Positions 10,430-22,913 of a DNA stretch of 64,000 nucleotides are shown piece after piece (the first letter of the stretch is position 1; every line of letters starts with the position of its first letter). Source of the stretch: Lunularia cruciata. Taxonomy: Eukaryota > Streptophyta > Marchantiopsida > Lunulariales > Lunulariaceae. The stretch spans positions 38,082,333 to 38,146,332 of the forward strand of contig OX419756.1 in NCBI GenBank assembly GCA_948567375.1, read 5' to 3'. The notes beneath the pieces were generated by a model, which saw nothing but the letters and a program-made list of their open reading frames with translations, was not told the origin of the DNA and made no database searches. A program made the position numbers and the translations under genes.

Positions 10430-12616
10430 CTTTTGGTTTTGTTATCAAGGTTTAAGCAAAAGTTAAGGCAAAATTATATTTTGTGTAGAATTCTATATTA
10501 GAAAAAAAAGGCTATGAGAGATTACTTGGAGTTAAAATTAAGAGAGTTGAAGGTTTAATTTATCTTCGCTAACCTAGATCATTTTTTATATCTATAGTTG
10601 TTTATGTTTTCTTGGGGTGATATTATACATCTTTTACACATGAGAGGACTTAGAGAGATTGAGTGAAGTAGAAGTGCAAGTTTTGAATATTACCTTGATT
10701 TTGGAAAAATTTCAAATTTAAAATCTAGACTTGAGAATTTCATACATGATATATTAGTTTATCTTTCAATTATTCTACTTCGTATTATATTGGGAGATGT
10801 TAAACACATTGAGTTAGAATTTCTATAAGTTGGTAGAGTAAATTGACCCATAAAATTACATACTCTTTAGAGTTTTGAATAGAGTTTTCCATTTCCTCAA
10901 TTTAGATCAGATTGTCCTAAAATTATTAAGAAAACTTAGTGATAGATAGCTTCCTTTTGGCCAAGAAGTCGTAGAGAGATAATACTATGAAGAAAATTAT
11001 GGCTTTCTAAAGTAAGGAAGATGTTTTTCAAACCAATTTCAGAGGAGGCATGTTGAAAAGAGAGGTAATCAAGCCAAATGGCTAAATGGAAAGATCTAAA
11101 ATTTTACAAGGAATGATGTACTAAAGTGGAACTTGTTAGTAAAAATTTCAAAATAGTGGGATTTACCATTTGGGAGACTACTAGAATTGGAAAGGAGCCT
11201 TATTTTTCAAAGGATGAGTTTGTAGGGATAAGCTGTTCAAAAACCACCAAAAGTATATTTGAGTATTTACATTCCTCTTTTGATCATGAAAATGCACAAG
11301 GAGTAGAAGTTGAGGTTATGTTAGGTTCTCCAAGAGATTGAGATGATAATAGGGGGCTTATTTGAAGAAATGAGAGTTTAGAGTAGAATTTAAATAGATT
11401 GTTTAAAGTACTTAATAACCTTCTCTACTTAGAGGAACAAATGATTTTAAGTGCTTTTAATGTGGATAAAAGGAATATAAGGTATTTCATATCCATTGAG
11501 CTTTAAGAGCAAGAGATTGCATGAAAAGAGAGACCAATTAACTTGAGATTACATGTTAGATCTTCTTGATTAAGATAAGGAGGAAGGAGATTTTGGACCA
11601 AGGAGTTACATGAAGATTGTGGAGTGCATTGAATTCCAAAGGGCTTTGGGTGTAGTGGAGAAGTAGCACATTTGGAGATCTTGGTGAGAGATTTGGGAGA
11701 GAATCATAGTACCTCCAAGAGAAAACCACTTCATTTGATAGGTCTCAAGTTTAGTGATAGAAATCACACTCCATTCTATCATATTTCAACTAATGGGTAA
11801 TTTATCCATGAAATTTTGATTAATATGCATTTTACATTTTGATCATACAAGGAAAATCTTGGAGTAACTTGGACCTTTTTTATTATCTATGGTTGATTAT
11901 TCTCAAATAAAGTTAGTCATATTTGTATTTTATTAGGTATAGAGTAGGAGAAATAAAAAAAATTGAGAGTAGAAGTTTAATGAGAGACTAAATGGGAAAA
12001 CTTCTAGTTCCCTTTGGCTAGGATAAAGAAGATGTGAAGTACTTTGTTAGACACTTCATAGAGGACTTGCATAGGCAATAATAAGCATATGAAGAATGAG
12101 TGTGCTTCATTACTACTTGATTTCTTTGAGGATATAACTATTATGTTACATGTCAAAATACAAGAAGAAAGAGGAGAGAGGACCAAGAAGAAACTTTTGA
12201 GTCTTTGATCCTTTGGTGGCAAGGTTTGTAGCATAATTTTTCTAGTTCTTGCACCTCCCCCAAAAGATCCACTTCAAACCATTACTAAATAACTTGTAGA
12301 TCTTAATATCAATGTAAAATCAATATAAAAAACTCTATAGAAATGGGTAGGTGATGATGTCAAGAAAGGCTTAGAGATTATAGTAACTATTCATATAGAG
12401 TATATTAATCAACTAGAAATTTTCAATGATAGAAATTGTTTTGGTTGGAATGTTGGAGTTCAAATTTAAAGAAATTGTTCAAATTATAGAGGATGGGGTT
12501 ATGAGAGAGCAAATAGAAAGAAGGAAGGAGGTGGTGAAGCTCATGCACCTTCTATGTAGATTAGGAGTAAGAATAAATATCCATATATGTGGTTAAGAGC
12601 TAGTGTGAGAAGTGGA
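10430..12616 (+). pseudogene. Family A gag region (decayed)
   Basis: No long frame survives apart from 11126-11341 (71 codons). The region is identified by collinearity with 62493-62698 plus 63390-64000: both have GAATTCTATATTAGA-like and AANCTNGANCATTTTTTATA-like blocks, then CAAGCCAAATGGCT, then a stretch ending AAAGTATATTT. Position between the LTR and the protease makes this the gag part. It would encode the structural protein of the retroelement particle. Many stops in all frames. Confidence 0.5.
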
Positions 12617-13364
12617 TGTAATAACAAGAGCTAGCCATATGATCTAGATATGAAATTCGGTTTGGTAACATCTTGAATGATGTTATACATGATGTTAAAA
12701 ATAGATTAGATTGAAGTATCACCAAAAGGGTACTTCTACTAATGGGGAAAAAACCAAAATAGACTTTAAAATCTTAGAACCAATAACTAGACATATGATT
12801 TAAAGATGAGAATTGGTTTGATAACATTTGGAAGGATGTTACACATGATGGACTAAATAGATCAGAAATGTATCTCCAAAACGGGACTTCTACTAATAGA
12901 GTAGGAACCAAAATCTGCCTTAAATCTTTGAAGGCAATTTTTGAGGCCTAAACGGATGAATTAGACCTCAAAAATGTGCAAATGCTTCCCCCTCCCTAAT
13001 GGAGGACAGGCTGTCCTTCCCTCCCCCCTGGTATGTCTTGTCAAGAGCTTTCCCACAGTACCTCACCCATGTAATTTTGAGATTTCTACAAGAAGATTCT
13101 CTAAAAGATTCTTTTTGGTCAAAGATTGTTTGACCAACCAGATAGGACTAGGACTGACATGTCACCCATCAAAGTAAGTAATCCAAGGGTGGAGCTTGCT
13201 GACATGTCACCTATCTGTGTACCTAACCTTATGGTGGAGTTTCCTTTGAGGAGATCCTCTTTGGCTATATAATAAAGAGAATGTGCTCCTTTGGGGCATC
13301 GGAGATTGAGTGTGAAACTTGTGTTTAAATGCTTGTGTTTCCTTGCTATCATTGCAACATTACA
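12617..13364 (+). mobile_element. Family B solo LTR inserted in family A gag, with internal duplication
   Basis: It starts TGTAATAACAAGAGC and ends CAACATTACA, and it shares the whole family B LTR pattern: GACATGTCACC, TATATAA box near 13267, TGCTCCTTTGGGGCAT, GAGTGTGAAACTTGTG. It is about 150 bp longer than the other copies because the first part, from CATATGAT to ACTTCTACTAATAG, is present twice (about 12640-12745 and 12790-12900). No internal domain accompanies it, so it is a solo LTR. Flanks (GTGGA left, AGGGG right) are not a clean duplication, so the exact ends are uncertain. Confidence 0.7.
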
Positions 13365-16300
13365 AGGGGATACTAAATTCCAAATAAGTTCATTTGGAAC
13401 TTTTGGCACAAGAGAACAAAAAGACTTGTTTTGCATAAGGTGTAAATTCTTCCCAAGTATTCACACCTAGAAAGGATAGTCCTATGCAAAATAGGAGTAC
13501 TTGCATTACCAATGCAACGCTACTAATGAAAATTCCAAGGAAAAATTTATGAATTGATGATTTATTGATCTTAAAGCAACAATAGGACTATAATGTGTGG
13601 GAGAATATAGGTAGTCATAAGGCCAACACCATGGTAGGCCCACTAATTGCTTTGAATTATATCTTGATGAAGGAACTTAGGGGTGGTTTGAATTTTATAA
13701 AGAGCAAAAGGAAGAAGGAAGTAAAGGTTAAGGCTTTTTTTATCATTGGATGATGCTTGCAAAACTCACACCATAGGAGTCTTGCAGATATGCCTCTAAA
13801 ATTGATGTGAAGAAGAATGGTTCCAACATCAAAGATGCACTTGTTGATGGAAGATCTCTAGTGAATTTTATGTCAAAGAGATTGATTAAGAAGTTATGAT
13901 AGTCTAAGGTGTGATACTTTCTAGACTTTCTACATTTTTTGGTGAGCATGGAAAACAAGCAACAAGTTTGACTGGTAAGTGCAATGGACAAGGTAGTAGT
14001 ATTGATTATGGGAGTTCAAATATCATGACTTTCCATGTCTTGAAGGATTCAAGCTATGGTTTGCTACTTGGGATTCCATGATTGAGCTTGCACAATTGAT
14101 TGATGGCATAACAAGTAAAAGAGATTTGGACCATCAATCCATTGAGTTACATTTCATGTAATTAATATCAAACACACCTCACATTCAAATACATCATCTT
14201 CTTGTTATCAAGAATCAAATTAAGAAGAAGGAAATTCAAGTGTGTACACAACCATGGATGGAGAGACCTCTTTGGATGAGTTTGATTCAAATGTGCATTC
14301 TTTGTTGGTTATGGATTTTACACTTTAAATGTCTTGAAGGACCTTGATAAATATTGGTATTCAATGAAATAGAGTGGAGAATATCTACTCTCAAATATGA
14401 TCTAAATATTTCCAAGGAGGAGAAAGTAAGATTTGGAGAGATCTTTTACAAGTATGTATTTTCTTTCAATTATAAAGATATCAAGAAAGTTACATTAGAT
14501 GAGCATAGGATAAAGGTCAAGTCACACACAAGACATATCCACTAAAAGCAACATCACATTAGCCCAGTATCAACTATAGTTATGAAGAAGAGATTATTGA
14601 TCAGCTCAATGATAAAGGTCAGGTCACACATAAGACTATTCACCAAAAGCAACATCACATTAGCCTACAAGCAACTATGGATATGAAGAGGAGATTGATA
14701 AGCTCAATGAGATTGAGTTTATCTTTAAGTAGAGAATTCAAATTAGATGTCTGTAAATGTGATTGTGAAGAAAAAGAATTACAAACTCTAGATATAAGAA
14801 GATTTCAAGAAGCTCAATGTTGTTGTCAAGAATCATTACTTCTTGTCATTCAATGATGAAATCATGGAGAAGGTTGCAAGTCATGAGAGATATAGTTTTG
14901 GGGATGGTTATAGTAACAATAACCAAATTGGGATTACATCAAATTATCAACAAGTTACCAAATTCATCACACCTTTGCATACTTATGCTTTGAAGGTCAT
15001 TCCTTTGATGCTTTGTAGTGCTCCAACCACATTTTAATGGTTCTCTAACATGGTGTTTGAACTTTTCATTGAAAAATTTGTAAGAGATTTCATTGATTAC
15101 TTTTGTATCCATGAGATCAAGGAATAGCATTTTAAGCACTTGATCAAGGTCTTACAATGCTTGGATGAGACAAATGTATCACTCAACCTAGAGAAGTGTA
15201 TATTTATTTGTGAAGAAGATTTAATATATTACTTCCAAGGATGGAATAGTAATAGATTTCAAAAACTCAAAGAATCTTAGAACTTCTATTTGCTTCAAGC
15301 TTGACACAGTTATACAATTCTTGGAGATGGTTGTATATTGTAAGAGGTTTATCTTCTCATTTTCCAACAAGGCTTATCATTGACTATTTACATGAAGAAG
15401 GGTGTAAAATTCATAGTAATTTTGGACAACAAGGAGACTTTCAAAGCATTTGAGTAGCTCAAGCAATCCCTTGTTACAAATATAATTCTTGCTAAACCTT
15501 ATTAAAATAAAAAATTCATCATTCATATTTATGCTTCCAATGAAGCTATAGGATGAAATCTGGATCAAATAGATTGGAATGGACATATCATCGAATAGCT
15601 TATAGTAGTAGACACATAGGTTTAGTATAGAGAACCTATTCAATCATTGAGAGTGAAGTGTTTTGCAGTGATTTTTTGTTTCAAAAAGTTTTGACATCAC
15701 TATTTGAGGGAAGGTCAAAATTATCACAAATCACAAAACTTTGAAGTACATTTTCAACAAGCTTGATAGGGAGAAAAGGCAAGTGAGATTGATGATACTC
15801 TTATTTGAGTATATCAACACCATCAAAGATAAGCAAAAAAGAAACATCCAATGTTAATTTGTTATCTATAGCCAATGATCATGATGGAGTTGAGCTAATG
15901 TATTATTCTTTCCCATATGAGATTCTTATGGCTATTTTAATTACTCAAGATGTTCTAATAGAGTACAAGGAGATGGTGGATTTTATTATAAGAAGTAATT
16001 ATCTAAATAAGATGCACATTATGGAGTGAGAGTCTCTTGCAAAAGATCGACCTTACACAAAAGTGAAAGATATTATTTTTCACCACGGAGTAGAGAGGTC
16101 GACTACAAAGAGTAATATTTTTCATCATTGCAACAATAATATAATATTTCTGTTATATTTAGTGGCTTATACTCCAATCTTTTGGTTTTGAGAGAACCAA
16201 TCAAACCTTGTGCAAGATGTTGGTCAGAGATGCAAAAATAGAGAAAAGCCAAATATCATTAGGACAAGTGAATTATAAAATTTCATTTGAGTATAGGATA

Positions 16301-16431
16301 ACCATAATGAATTCCACTAATATTCTCCATTTCATTTGTTATGTGGTATTGAGATTACTTTATCTTTTTAGTTTGATCTTCCCATATTCCAAAGTATGCT
16401 TAAGAAATTAAAAGAGGTATAAGGAGGTGAT
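13365..16431 (+). pseudogene. Family A protease-RT-RNase H-integrase remnant
   Basis: Plus-strand translation across several frames gives a Ty3/gypsy order. A protease-like stretch has ALVDGRSLVNFMSKRLIKK near 13840-13890 (DG where retropepsins have DSGA). RT follows with KVASHERYSFGDGYSNNNQI (about 14870) and FITPLHTYALKVIPLMLC (about 14960). RNase H-like sequence with IIHIYASNEAIG lies near 15515. An integrase C-terminal stretch FHLLCGIEITLSF lies near 16330. The YxDD box region has eroded (FIDYFCIHE near 15090). The integrase core with its DDE residues is missing, apparently deleted between about 16000 and 16200. Stops occur every few tens of codons. The element continues at 26523 after the family B insertion. 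Confidence 0.65.
16427..16431 (+). repeat. Target-site duplication GTGAT, left copy
   Basis: GTGAT directly precedes the family B LTR end at 16432, and the same GTGAT follows the other LTR at 26523-26527. Five-base duplications are typical of Ty3/gypsy integrase. Confidence 0.85.
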
Positions 16432-17011
16432 TGTAATAATCCAAGGATAAGAGAACTCTCCAAGAGATAAGAGAGGAAACACCAACTTCACACTCAATAC
16501 TCCGATGCCCCAAAGAAGCACTTTCTCTCTGTTATATAGCAAGGAGGATCCCTTCAAAGGAAGCTCTACCCTTGGATCAAATACATGGATTGGTGACCTA
16601 TCTATGAGCTCCGCCCTTAGATTAGTTGCTTGTGTGGGTGACATGTCAGTCCGTATCCTATCTGGTTGGTCAAATAGGTTTGACCTAAGGGAATCTTTCA
16701 GGAATCTTCTTGAAAAGAGATCAAAATTGCATGAATGAGGTACCATTGGAAAGCTCTCAATGGAGAAGGGAGGGGGAGGCAAGCCAATTATTTCAAAGTG
16801 AAATTTTTTTTCAAGGCCTAATTCATCTATTTAGGCCTCCAAAATTAGCTTTAAAGTTCTCAAGCTATATTTTACTTTTGCTCTATTAGTTGAAGTACTC
16901 TTTTGGTGACATCTCTATCTATTCTACCTAGCCCACTGTACACAACATCCTTCTAGATGTTACAAAGCCAATTCTCACCTTTAGATAATATGTTTAGCTA
17001 TTGGTATTACA
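16432..17011 (-). repeat. Family B 3' LTR (minus element)
   Basis: Read on the minus strand it starts TGTAATACC and ends near GGATTATTACA, about 580 bp. It carries the family TATATAA box and the GGGGCATCGGAG sequence seen in all family B LTRs. Confidence 0.85.
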
Positions 17012-17028
17012 AACCTCCCTCCTTTTTA
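17012..17028 (-). promoter_or_regulatory. Polypurine tract of the minus family B element
   Basis: Minus-strand AAAAAGGAGGGAGGTT lies immediately before the 3' LTR. This is the usual primer for plus-strand synthesis in LTR elements. Confidence 0.75.
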
Positions 17029-17084
17029 GACGCAATGTCCTCATTGTGAAGCTATTGCTCAAAAGCTTGAACTAACACCGGTGT

Positions 17085-19118
17085 GTTGGTCAAGTTGGTT
17101 GTTGGCTCCTAAGTTGCCTCATATAATGGGTACCATTTCCAATGGACAAGATATTCCACATGTTGATGGCGAGTACCACAAATGCATTTTTGTAGAATAT
17201 GTTCGACTTCATATTCCTCTATGTCATCAATGAGAGTTGAGCAAGGTTGACTTTCTTGGAAGGAAGAGAAGCAATGTAGTTAAGGTGCATATTTTTGTAG
17301 TAAGGAAACATGAAATATTGGATGGATCTTTATGTGTGGTGGTAGCTTGAGATGGTAGGCCATTGTGCCAATTCAACAAAGAATGGAGAAACGTCCAATA
17401 AAATGAGGTTTGAGCTTACAAGGCCAACTAACTTGAGTTTGCTAGTTGATAGCCAAACTTAATCTCCCAACATTGAACTCCATGTCTTGACGGTGTACAT
17501 CTACATATTGCTTCTGTCAATTTTGGATGATCTGCAACCTATGCTTGGCATTCTCCACACCTTGTTGGATTTGAGAAACAAAAGTGTTGATAGTGTCAAC
17601 CTTGGTAGGCACCGGACGGACCTCCATCAAGCTTGAAGGTATAAATGGATACTCTCCATACATGAGGAAGAGTGGTGTGACTTGTGTGGAGACATTTATT
17701 GAATTGTTGTAAGCAAATTCTACCAATGAGAGTAAGGTGTCCCACATCTCTTGCTCATCTAAGGTAAAGCCTCAAAGCATGTCCTCAATAGTGTGATTTG
17801 TCCTCTCTATTTGTCCATCAGTTTGTGGACATGGCCAATTTGGTTTTGAAGAAACCAAAGAGGGTTCTCCAAAAAAAAACTCTTGAATTGAGTGCCTCTA
17901 TCTATGATAAGCACTCAAGACATGCCATGATGAGAGAAAATCTCATCTAAGTAGAATTGAGCTAGTTGTGGTGCAGTCACGTCCTTGGTGGTAGGATGCA
18001 TATGAATCATTTTGCTTAGTTGGTAGAAAAGACTATGATGGAGTCAAATCCTAATGTGGTCTTGGGAAATTCACAAACTAGATCCATGCTTACCTGTTCC
18101 CAATGTTGCATAGGAGTGGGAAGGAGTTGAAGGAGTCCTTTAGAAGCTTGATTAGTAGCTTTATTTTGTTGAAAAAATAGACAATTCCAAACATATTCCA
18201 TCACATCATTGCTCATCTTGGGCCAAGAGTAATAGTATTTAGCTACTTTTAAGGTCTTGTCCACTCCAATGTGACCTACAATGGTAAAACCATGATATTT
18301 TGCTAGGATGATAGTTCTTAGATAAGTGGCATCCGGGATCCATAACCTACCATCATAAAAGGTGAGTCCTTGGGTGCTAGTGATGCCTTTGGATGATTGA
18401 GCACCTATAGTATGTGGATCAATTTTTGTAACAACAAGAATCCTTGGCCAAAATTCAAGGTTCATCTTGACTTCCACCACTAGATTTTTTATCATCAACA
18501 TCCAAGTGAATGCATCTACAAGTTGCTTCTTGCGTTCCACATATGTGATTGTCATGTTGAATTGTTGTCTCCACTCTACCCATTGAATCTGTCAACAAGA
18601 AAGATCTTTTTTGTGTCTTGAGGTAGACTAGAGGTTTGTGGTCTATCTCTACCATGAATGCCTTCTCACCAAGATAATGCTTCCAATGCTTGGTTGTAGG
18701 AACAATGGCCAGCTCTTCTTGTTTGGTGGTGTGATAGTTGCATTCTACTAATAATAACTTACAAGAGAAATATACAATTGGGTGCCATCTTTCCCACCAC
18801 TCTTGTTGTAGGATTGCTCCTATTGATATTCCTGATGCATCTATAGCCATCTTGATTGGACATTTCAAGCCATACCATTTTAAGATTGGTGCTTGTAGTA
18901 ACGTGCATTTCAACTCCTGAAAGGCCAATTCTTGTATAGTTCCCCATATCCACTTCTTCCCCTTGCTCAATAGTGTTGTGAGAGGTTGTGCAATCTTGGA
19001 GAAGTCCTTGAAAAATTGACAATAAAACCCCATCAAGCCCAAGAAACTCTTGAGTTGAGTCTGATCTTCTAGAGCACCACAATTTTTAGTGACCTCTATT
19101 TTATCTACTAGCACTTGG
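17085..19118 (-). pseudogene. Family B pol 3' half: RT end, RNase H, integrase, chromodomain
   Basis: Minus strand, in order: RT/RNase H junction (QLKSFLGLMGFYCQFFKDFS, about 19060), RNase H-type sequence with AIDASGISIGAILQQE (about 18850) and YHTTKQEELAIV, then integrase. The integrase zinc region reads KYHGFTIVGHIGVDKTLKVA with YYYSWPKMS (about 18230-18290). A core remnant carries MDLVCEFP (about 18080) and QTDGQIERTNHTIE (about 17800), followed by WDTLLSLVEFAYNNS (about 17740). The last part is a chromodomain-like stretch around 17085-17230 (EYEVEHILQK...LVHWKWYPLYEATW by reading through a stop). Chromodomains direct chromovirus integration to heterochromatin. Frames overlap and shift at about 18455-18555 and elsewhere, so it is non-functional. 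Confidence 0.75.
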
Positions 19119-19123
19119 ATACT
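19119..19123 (+). repeat. Target duplication ATACT, left copy (3.79-kb element)
   Basis: ATACT precedes the TGTGG end at 19124 and ATACC follows the CACA end at 22913. The undisturbed family B copy reads GGATACC (reverse complement at about 33395), so one side has mutated. Confidence 0.7.
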
Positions 19124-19535
19124 TGTGGTACCCACATTTTTTGTTTTTTTTTAAATGGAGAAGAAGAAGTACATAGAGAAGTCGGATTGCGCCTGTATGG
19201 CCAAAGAAGGCAAAGAAAAGAGTCTTTGGGATGAAACCTGAGATAAAGTGGCTTTGGGTCATAAGGCAAAGTACTCAGACTTGCCTTGTCAAAATACAAC
19301 CCGAAGTAAGAAGTCTTTGTATCGGGGAGAGCTCAACCCAAGGCAAAGACAGTGTAACAACCTTTCTTTGGGGCGAGAAATTCAAGAAGGGACCGTTCAA
19401 AACCGATGGCCATATGCGTGAAGTACAATTGACAGTGACAGGCGCATGCAAGAGATGTGATTTCTTGGTAGAAACTTGAATTGAAGAGAGATGAAGAAGG
19501 CGTGACTCTATAAAAATTGAGCTAATGATGAAGCA

Positions 19536-20467
19536 ATGTCGAGCAATTTTTCTTTGCCGTTGAGAAGTTGTCATGCAGGAGATCGTGGGAAGAGAAGTAG
19601 AGTTGATGACGTGCTAGTGTGTAGAGGAGAATTTGAGAGAGTTAAACCGAGAGACAGTGAAGAAGCAGGAAAGATGGGAGGAGGAAAGAAAAACTCCAAA
19701 TTCACAGTGAGAAATCATGCGATTCAAAGGCTAGATGTGATCACGAGAATTGAAGTCTTGAGCCAACTTTGGATCACATTCTTGGCGTGGAACTGGAATG
19801 TAAGTTTTCCAGGTTTCATGACCAAGATAATCAAGAGTAAGTGTCTTGATGGCCCCAAGGAAGAGGGGAAGAGAGGAAATCTGGCTTGTTGGACAGAGTC
19901 GGATTGGAGATTAGTGCTCGGAAGAGAGGCAGGCACGGAGCAAGGTACCATGTTCTTGGAGAAGGGAGATGTGCCGAAGAAACCCAAGAAGTGAGGGATG
20001 CTTTCTCTTTGAAGAGAACAAAGAATGGGTATAAGGTTGAGAGTTACAAAGATCCAGTGAAGAGAGGGATTGTGAGTGCTCTCATGGCAATCCTAAAGCC
20101 GGAGAGAATGACTTATGTGATGAAACACCAAGCAGTGTTCTTCCATAAGATGTTTGCAGGAGAACCTATCAACTTGGCGAGGTGTTTCCATGGGAGGATG
20201 AGACAGATGGTGTGGAATTTGTGGGATAAGTCACCTCCACACTACATCGTGCCGTTTGCAGCACTTTTCTACCTTGGGTTGAATTTGCTCAATTCGGCAG
20301 AGCGCAACAGAATGGTGTCTCACTTCCATTCCGACTTGAGAAGAGAAGTAGATGCGGAGGAGCAACAATACATTCTTCAAATCCGAAGCACGGATGAGTA
20401 CTACGCACAAACGGGCAAGAGCGTGGAGGTAGAAGTGAGTACCCCGAAGTCAAAGAAGCGAAGTTGA
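19536..20467 (+). pseudogene. ORF 1 of the 3.79-kb element, unrecognised protein, one frameshift
   Basis: Two overlapping plus frames (19536-19994 and 19886-20467) join through one shift near 19950. The first contains VLSQLWITFLAWNWNVSFPG. The second continues with KKTQEVRDAFSLKR-like basic sequence, the phrase NGYKVESYKDPVKRG, then QAVFFHKMFAGEPINLARCF, RMRQMVWNLWDKSPPHYIVP and FAALFYLGLNLLNSAERNRM. It ends with a basic STPKSKKRS tail. The combined length is roughly 300 residues. The layout (Trp-rich globular part followed downstream by acidic coiled coils) recalls the extra gag-like or plant-transposon proteins carried by some plant LTR elements, but I cannot name the family. Nothing resembles RT, integrase or a DDE transposase. 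Confidence 0.5.
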
Positions 20468-20485
20468 CAAGGAGAAGGCGAAGAC

Positions 20486-22118
20486 GTGGAGAAGACAAGA
20501 CCTCAGAAGATCAGGAGAGGAAACCCAAGGAAAGGCATAGTGGTGATCGCATTGTCAGAGGAAGACTCAGATGGCAAAGCTGAGTGCAAGTCCAAAGACT
20601 CGGAACATGAGGAGGAACCAAAGGTCACGCTGCAAAGTGGAGATACGAGTAGCAATAGTGATGAAGGTAGGGAGATGACATTGGTACTTACTGCTTAAGA
20701 AGAAGCAGTTTGGGTGGAGCTCGGGGAAGAAAATAATGCAAAGTTGGAGGACGACGTACCCAAGCCAGAGGAGAAGAAGATTACGATCCAAAGGGAAGTT
20801 TGGTCGAGATGCAAGGCAAAGTGTGAAGCGGGTCCAAGCAAGGCAAGGGAAGAGGAGAATGTTAGCTCGGGGAGTGAAGCGTCTATTCCAAGACGACAAA
20901 TGTAGAGAAGAAGGCGAGTATCGGGTGAAGAAGAGGTAAAGAAGGAGATCACTCCGTAGGAGGAAGTAGGTGCAAGTGATGGAGTGGAGTACCTACAAGA
21001 AATTGTGTGCACGTTCTTGGTGAAGTTGGAGCACAAAAAGAAGGAGATGCAGTCAACATGTCCGGAGGTGAAGATTGTGTTGCAAGTTTTGGCAAGATTG
21101 GAAGAAGAGAACTCGGAGTTGAAGAAGAGTATAACCCGGGGCGAGGAGGAAAGGGAAGTACTGCGAGGGGATGCAATAGTATAGGGTCAAGTTATTGAGG
21201 ACTTGAAGAGAGAAGCAAGGTATCGAGAAGAACTTGTGAAGAAGAGTGACATAGCAAGGGAGAGACAAGTAGCAGAGTACAAAATCTTAAAGCAATAGTA
21301 GTAATCTTGTTGATTCCAGACTAGAAATTATCCATGCTATGGCGAGGGTAGCAGAGAAGGAACAAGAACTCGATAGAGTGATGGAGAGTGTAGAAGAGAA
21401 GAAGCAACTACGGAAACGGGAGTTGACAGTGAGATATAGGGAAGAAGAGTGATTACAAGAGTTACTTTGTAATCAAGAGGAGAAGATTGTGCAGAAGGAG
21501 GAGGAGAAAGAAACTATGAAAGCCAAGTTCAAGGCAGAGTTCGCAATGTACAAGGAAGATTGGCTTGCAGATCGGGAGCGTGAAAGGAAGACGAGATTGG
21601 AGCCATTGAAGGAGATTGTAATCAGGATGAATGCAATGTTGTGTACAGAGGCCAGTGTTCATAGTGAAGAGGCGAGGCTGCATGAGTTGAAGTTGTTGGT
21701 GCAGGAGACAAGGAGGAGACATGCAAAGGACATAGACTTGAATGCTCTATTAATTAGTCTCAAAACTTGGGTAGATAGGAAGATATTGGAAGTCGAAGAC
21801 AATATCACGATTAGATTAGATCCAGTGAAGTTAGAGATCAATAAACTTTGGAAAGACGTTAGGGCCAAACCTGAAGTAGATGAAGTAGGAGTGCAGATGT
21901 CTTCGGAGTTACCATTGGAGATAATAGAGAAGAATGGGTCAGCAGATAAGGAGTTAGATAGATTACCCACTAGTGAAATGTCAGATCAGGAAAGAGAATT
22001 GTTAGATCTGGTAGAAGATGTAGGAATTATAAAACCCAAGGACAGAGTAGTCAGAAGAAAAGTTACTTCGGGTTTGGGTTTGAAAGCCGAGGAAGAAGTA
22101 GACATCAGATTGGATTAG
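20486..22118 (+). pseudogene. ORF 2 region of the 3.79-kb element, Glu/Lys-rich coiled coil with stops
   Basis: Plus-strand frames 20486-20698, 20714-20905, 20984-21184 and 21489-22118 are separated by single stops or shifts and share a strongly charged, heptad-like composition (EEEKETMKAKFKAEF, LADRERERKTRLEPL). The last and longest (209 codons) has EARLHELKLLVQETRRRHAK and ends EEEVDIRLD. It looks like one decayed coiled-coil protein continuing the ORF 1 product. Such coiled coils could mediate particle assembly if this is gag-like, but that is inference. The untranslated 22119-22913 tail holds no frame of note. Confidence 0.45.
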
Positions 22119-22913
22119 TAACCGATTTGAGATTTGAATAGGCAGATATGAAGAGGTGCATTGTCATTTTGGATCTGTAGGTTTATAGAGTCATTAGGAA
22201 GAGGTACATTAGGAAGATAATTGTTGATGGCTTCACTATTTAAGAGTGGCATTCATAGTATCATGTTATTTAGTGCTCATAATTCTGAGAATAGATAAAG
22301 CAATGTGCTATGAAGCAATGCTCGTCGCTTAAGCTTGATTCCAAGTATCAGCTTTGCAATTGTATTTGTGAGTGTGTGGAGAAATTCAAAGTGCAAGTCA
22401 GAGTGCTTGTTGGATGTTGGATTCCGTGGCCTTGATCTTCATTCTGTGTGTTTGATCTTGAGTGAAGTGCAATCGGAGCAATGCCTTGACAGATCTAAGA
22501 GGAATTGTAGTGTTGGTAGTATTCTGCATTTTTGAGTGCAGTGTGAGGTTGATGTGAAGCAATTTTGATCGAGGAAGTTGTGCCTTCAATGGAGGGGTGG
22601 AACACAATTCTGAGGTGAAGTCGTTTTGCAATGAAATGCCATTTTTTGGAGAGCTTGAATCATCACAATTGAGATTGTTTGGAAAGAATTGATGGAGTTG
22701 TGATTAAGGAGTGCTAATTTGTGACAAGACTACAAGTCAGTGCTTGTTACTCTCTTCTGGGTGTAGTTTCTACCTGAGAGATTAAAGACGCAACCAAGAA
22801 GAATTGCAATTGTTACTTTGACTTCGTATTTGACCAATTCTGACTCGTATCTCTGCGGGAACAAACTTTACTTACCTGATTACCGCAAAATTGATATTTG
22901 CCGGGTTGTCACA

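Larger units (their letters stand above)
19124..22913 (+). mobile_element. 3.79-kb TG...CA element inside family B RT, unclassified
   Basis: The element begins TGTGGTACCCACA and ends GGGTTGTCACA, is flanked by ATACT/ATACC, and interrupts family B RT exactly where the plus copy at about 33395 is continuous. TG...CA termini with a 5-bp duplication are the signature of LTR retroelements. However, I find no second LTR, no RT and no integrase. A TATAAA-like box (CTCTATAAAAA near 19507) precedes a plus-strand coding region. It may be a very large solo LTR carrying an ORF, a LARD-like non-autonomous element, or an element with eroded LTRs. It is more purine-rich and less AT-rich than its host. Confidence 0.72.

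Noticed and set aside
19124..22913. Pair of LTRs inside the 3.79-kb element
   Set aside because: I compared the first and last 450-500 bases and found only a short TTTGCCG...GTTGTCA resemblance near 19550, not a terminal repeat.
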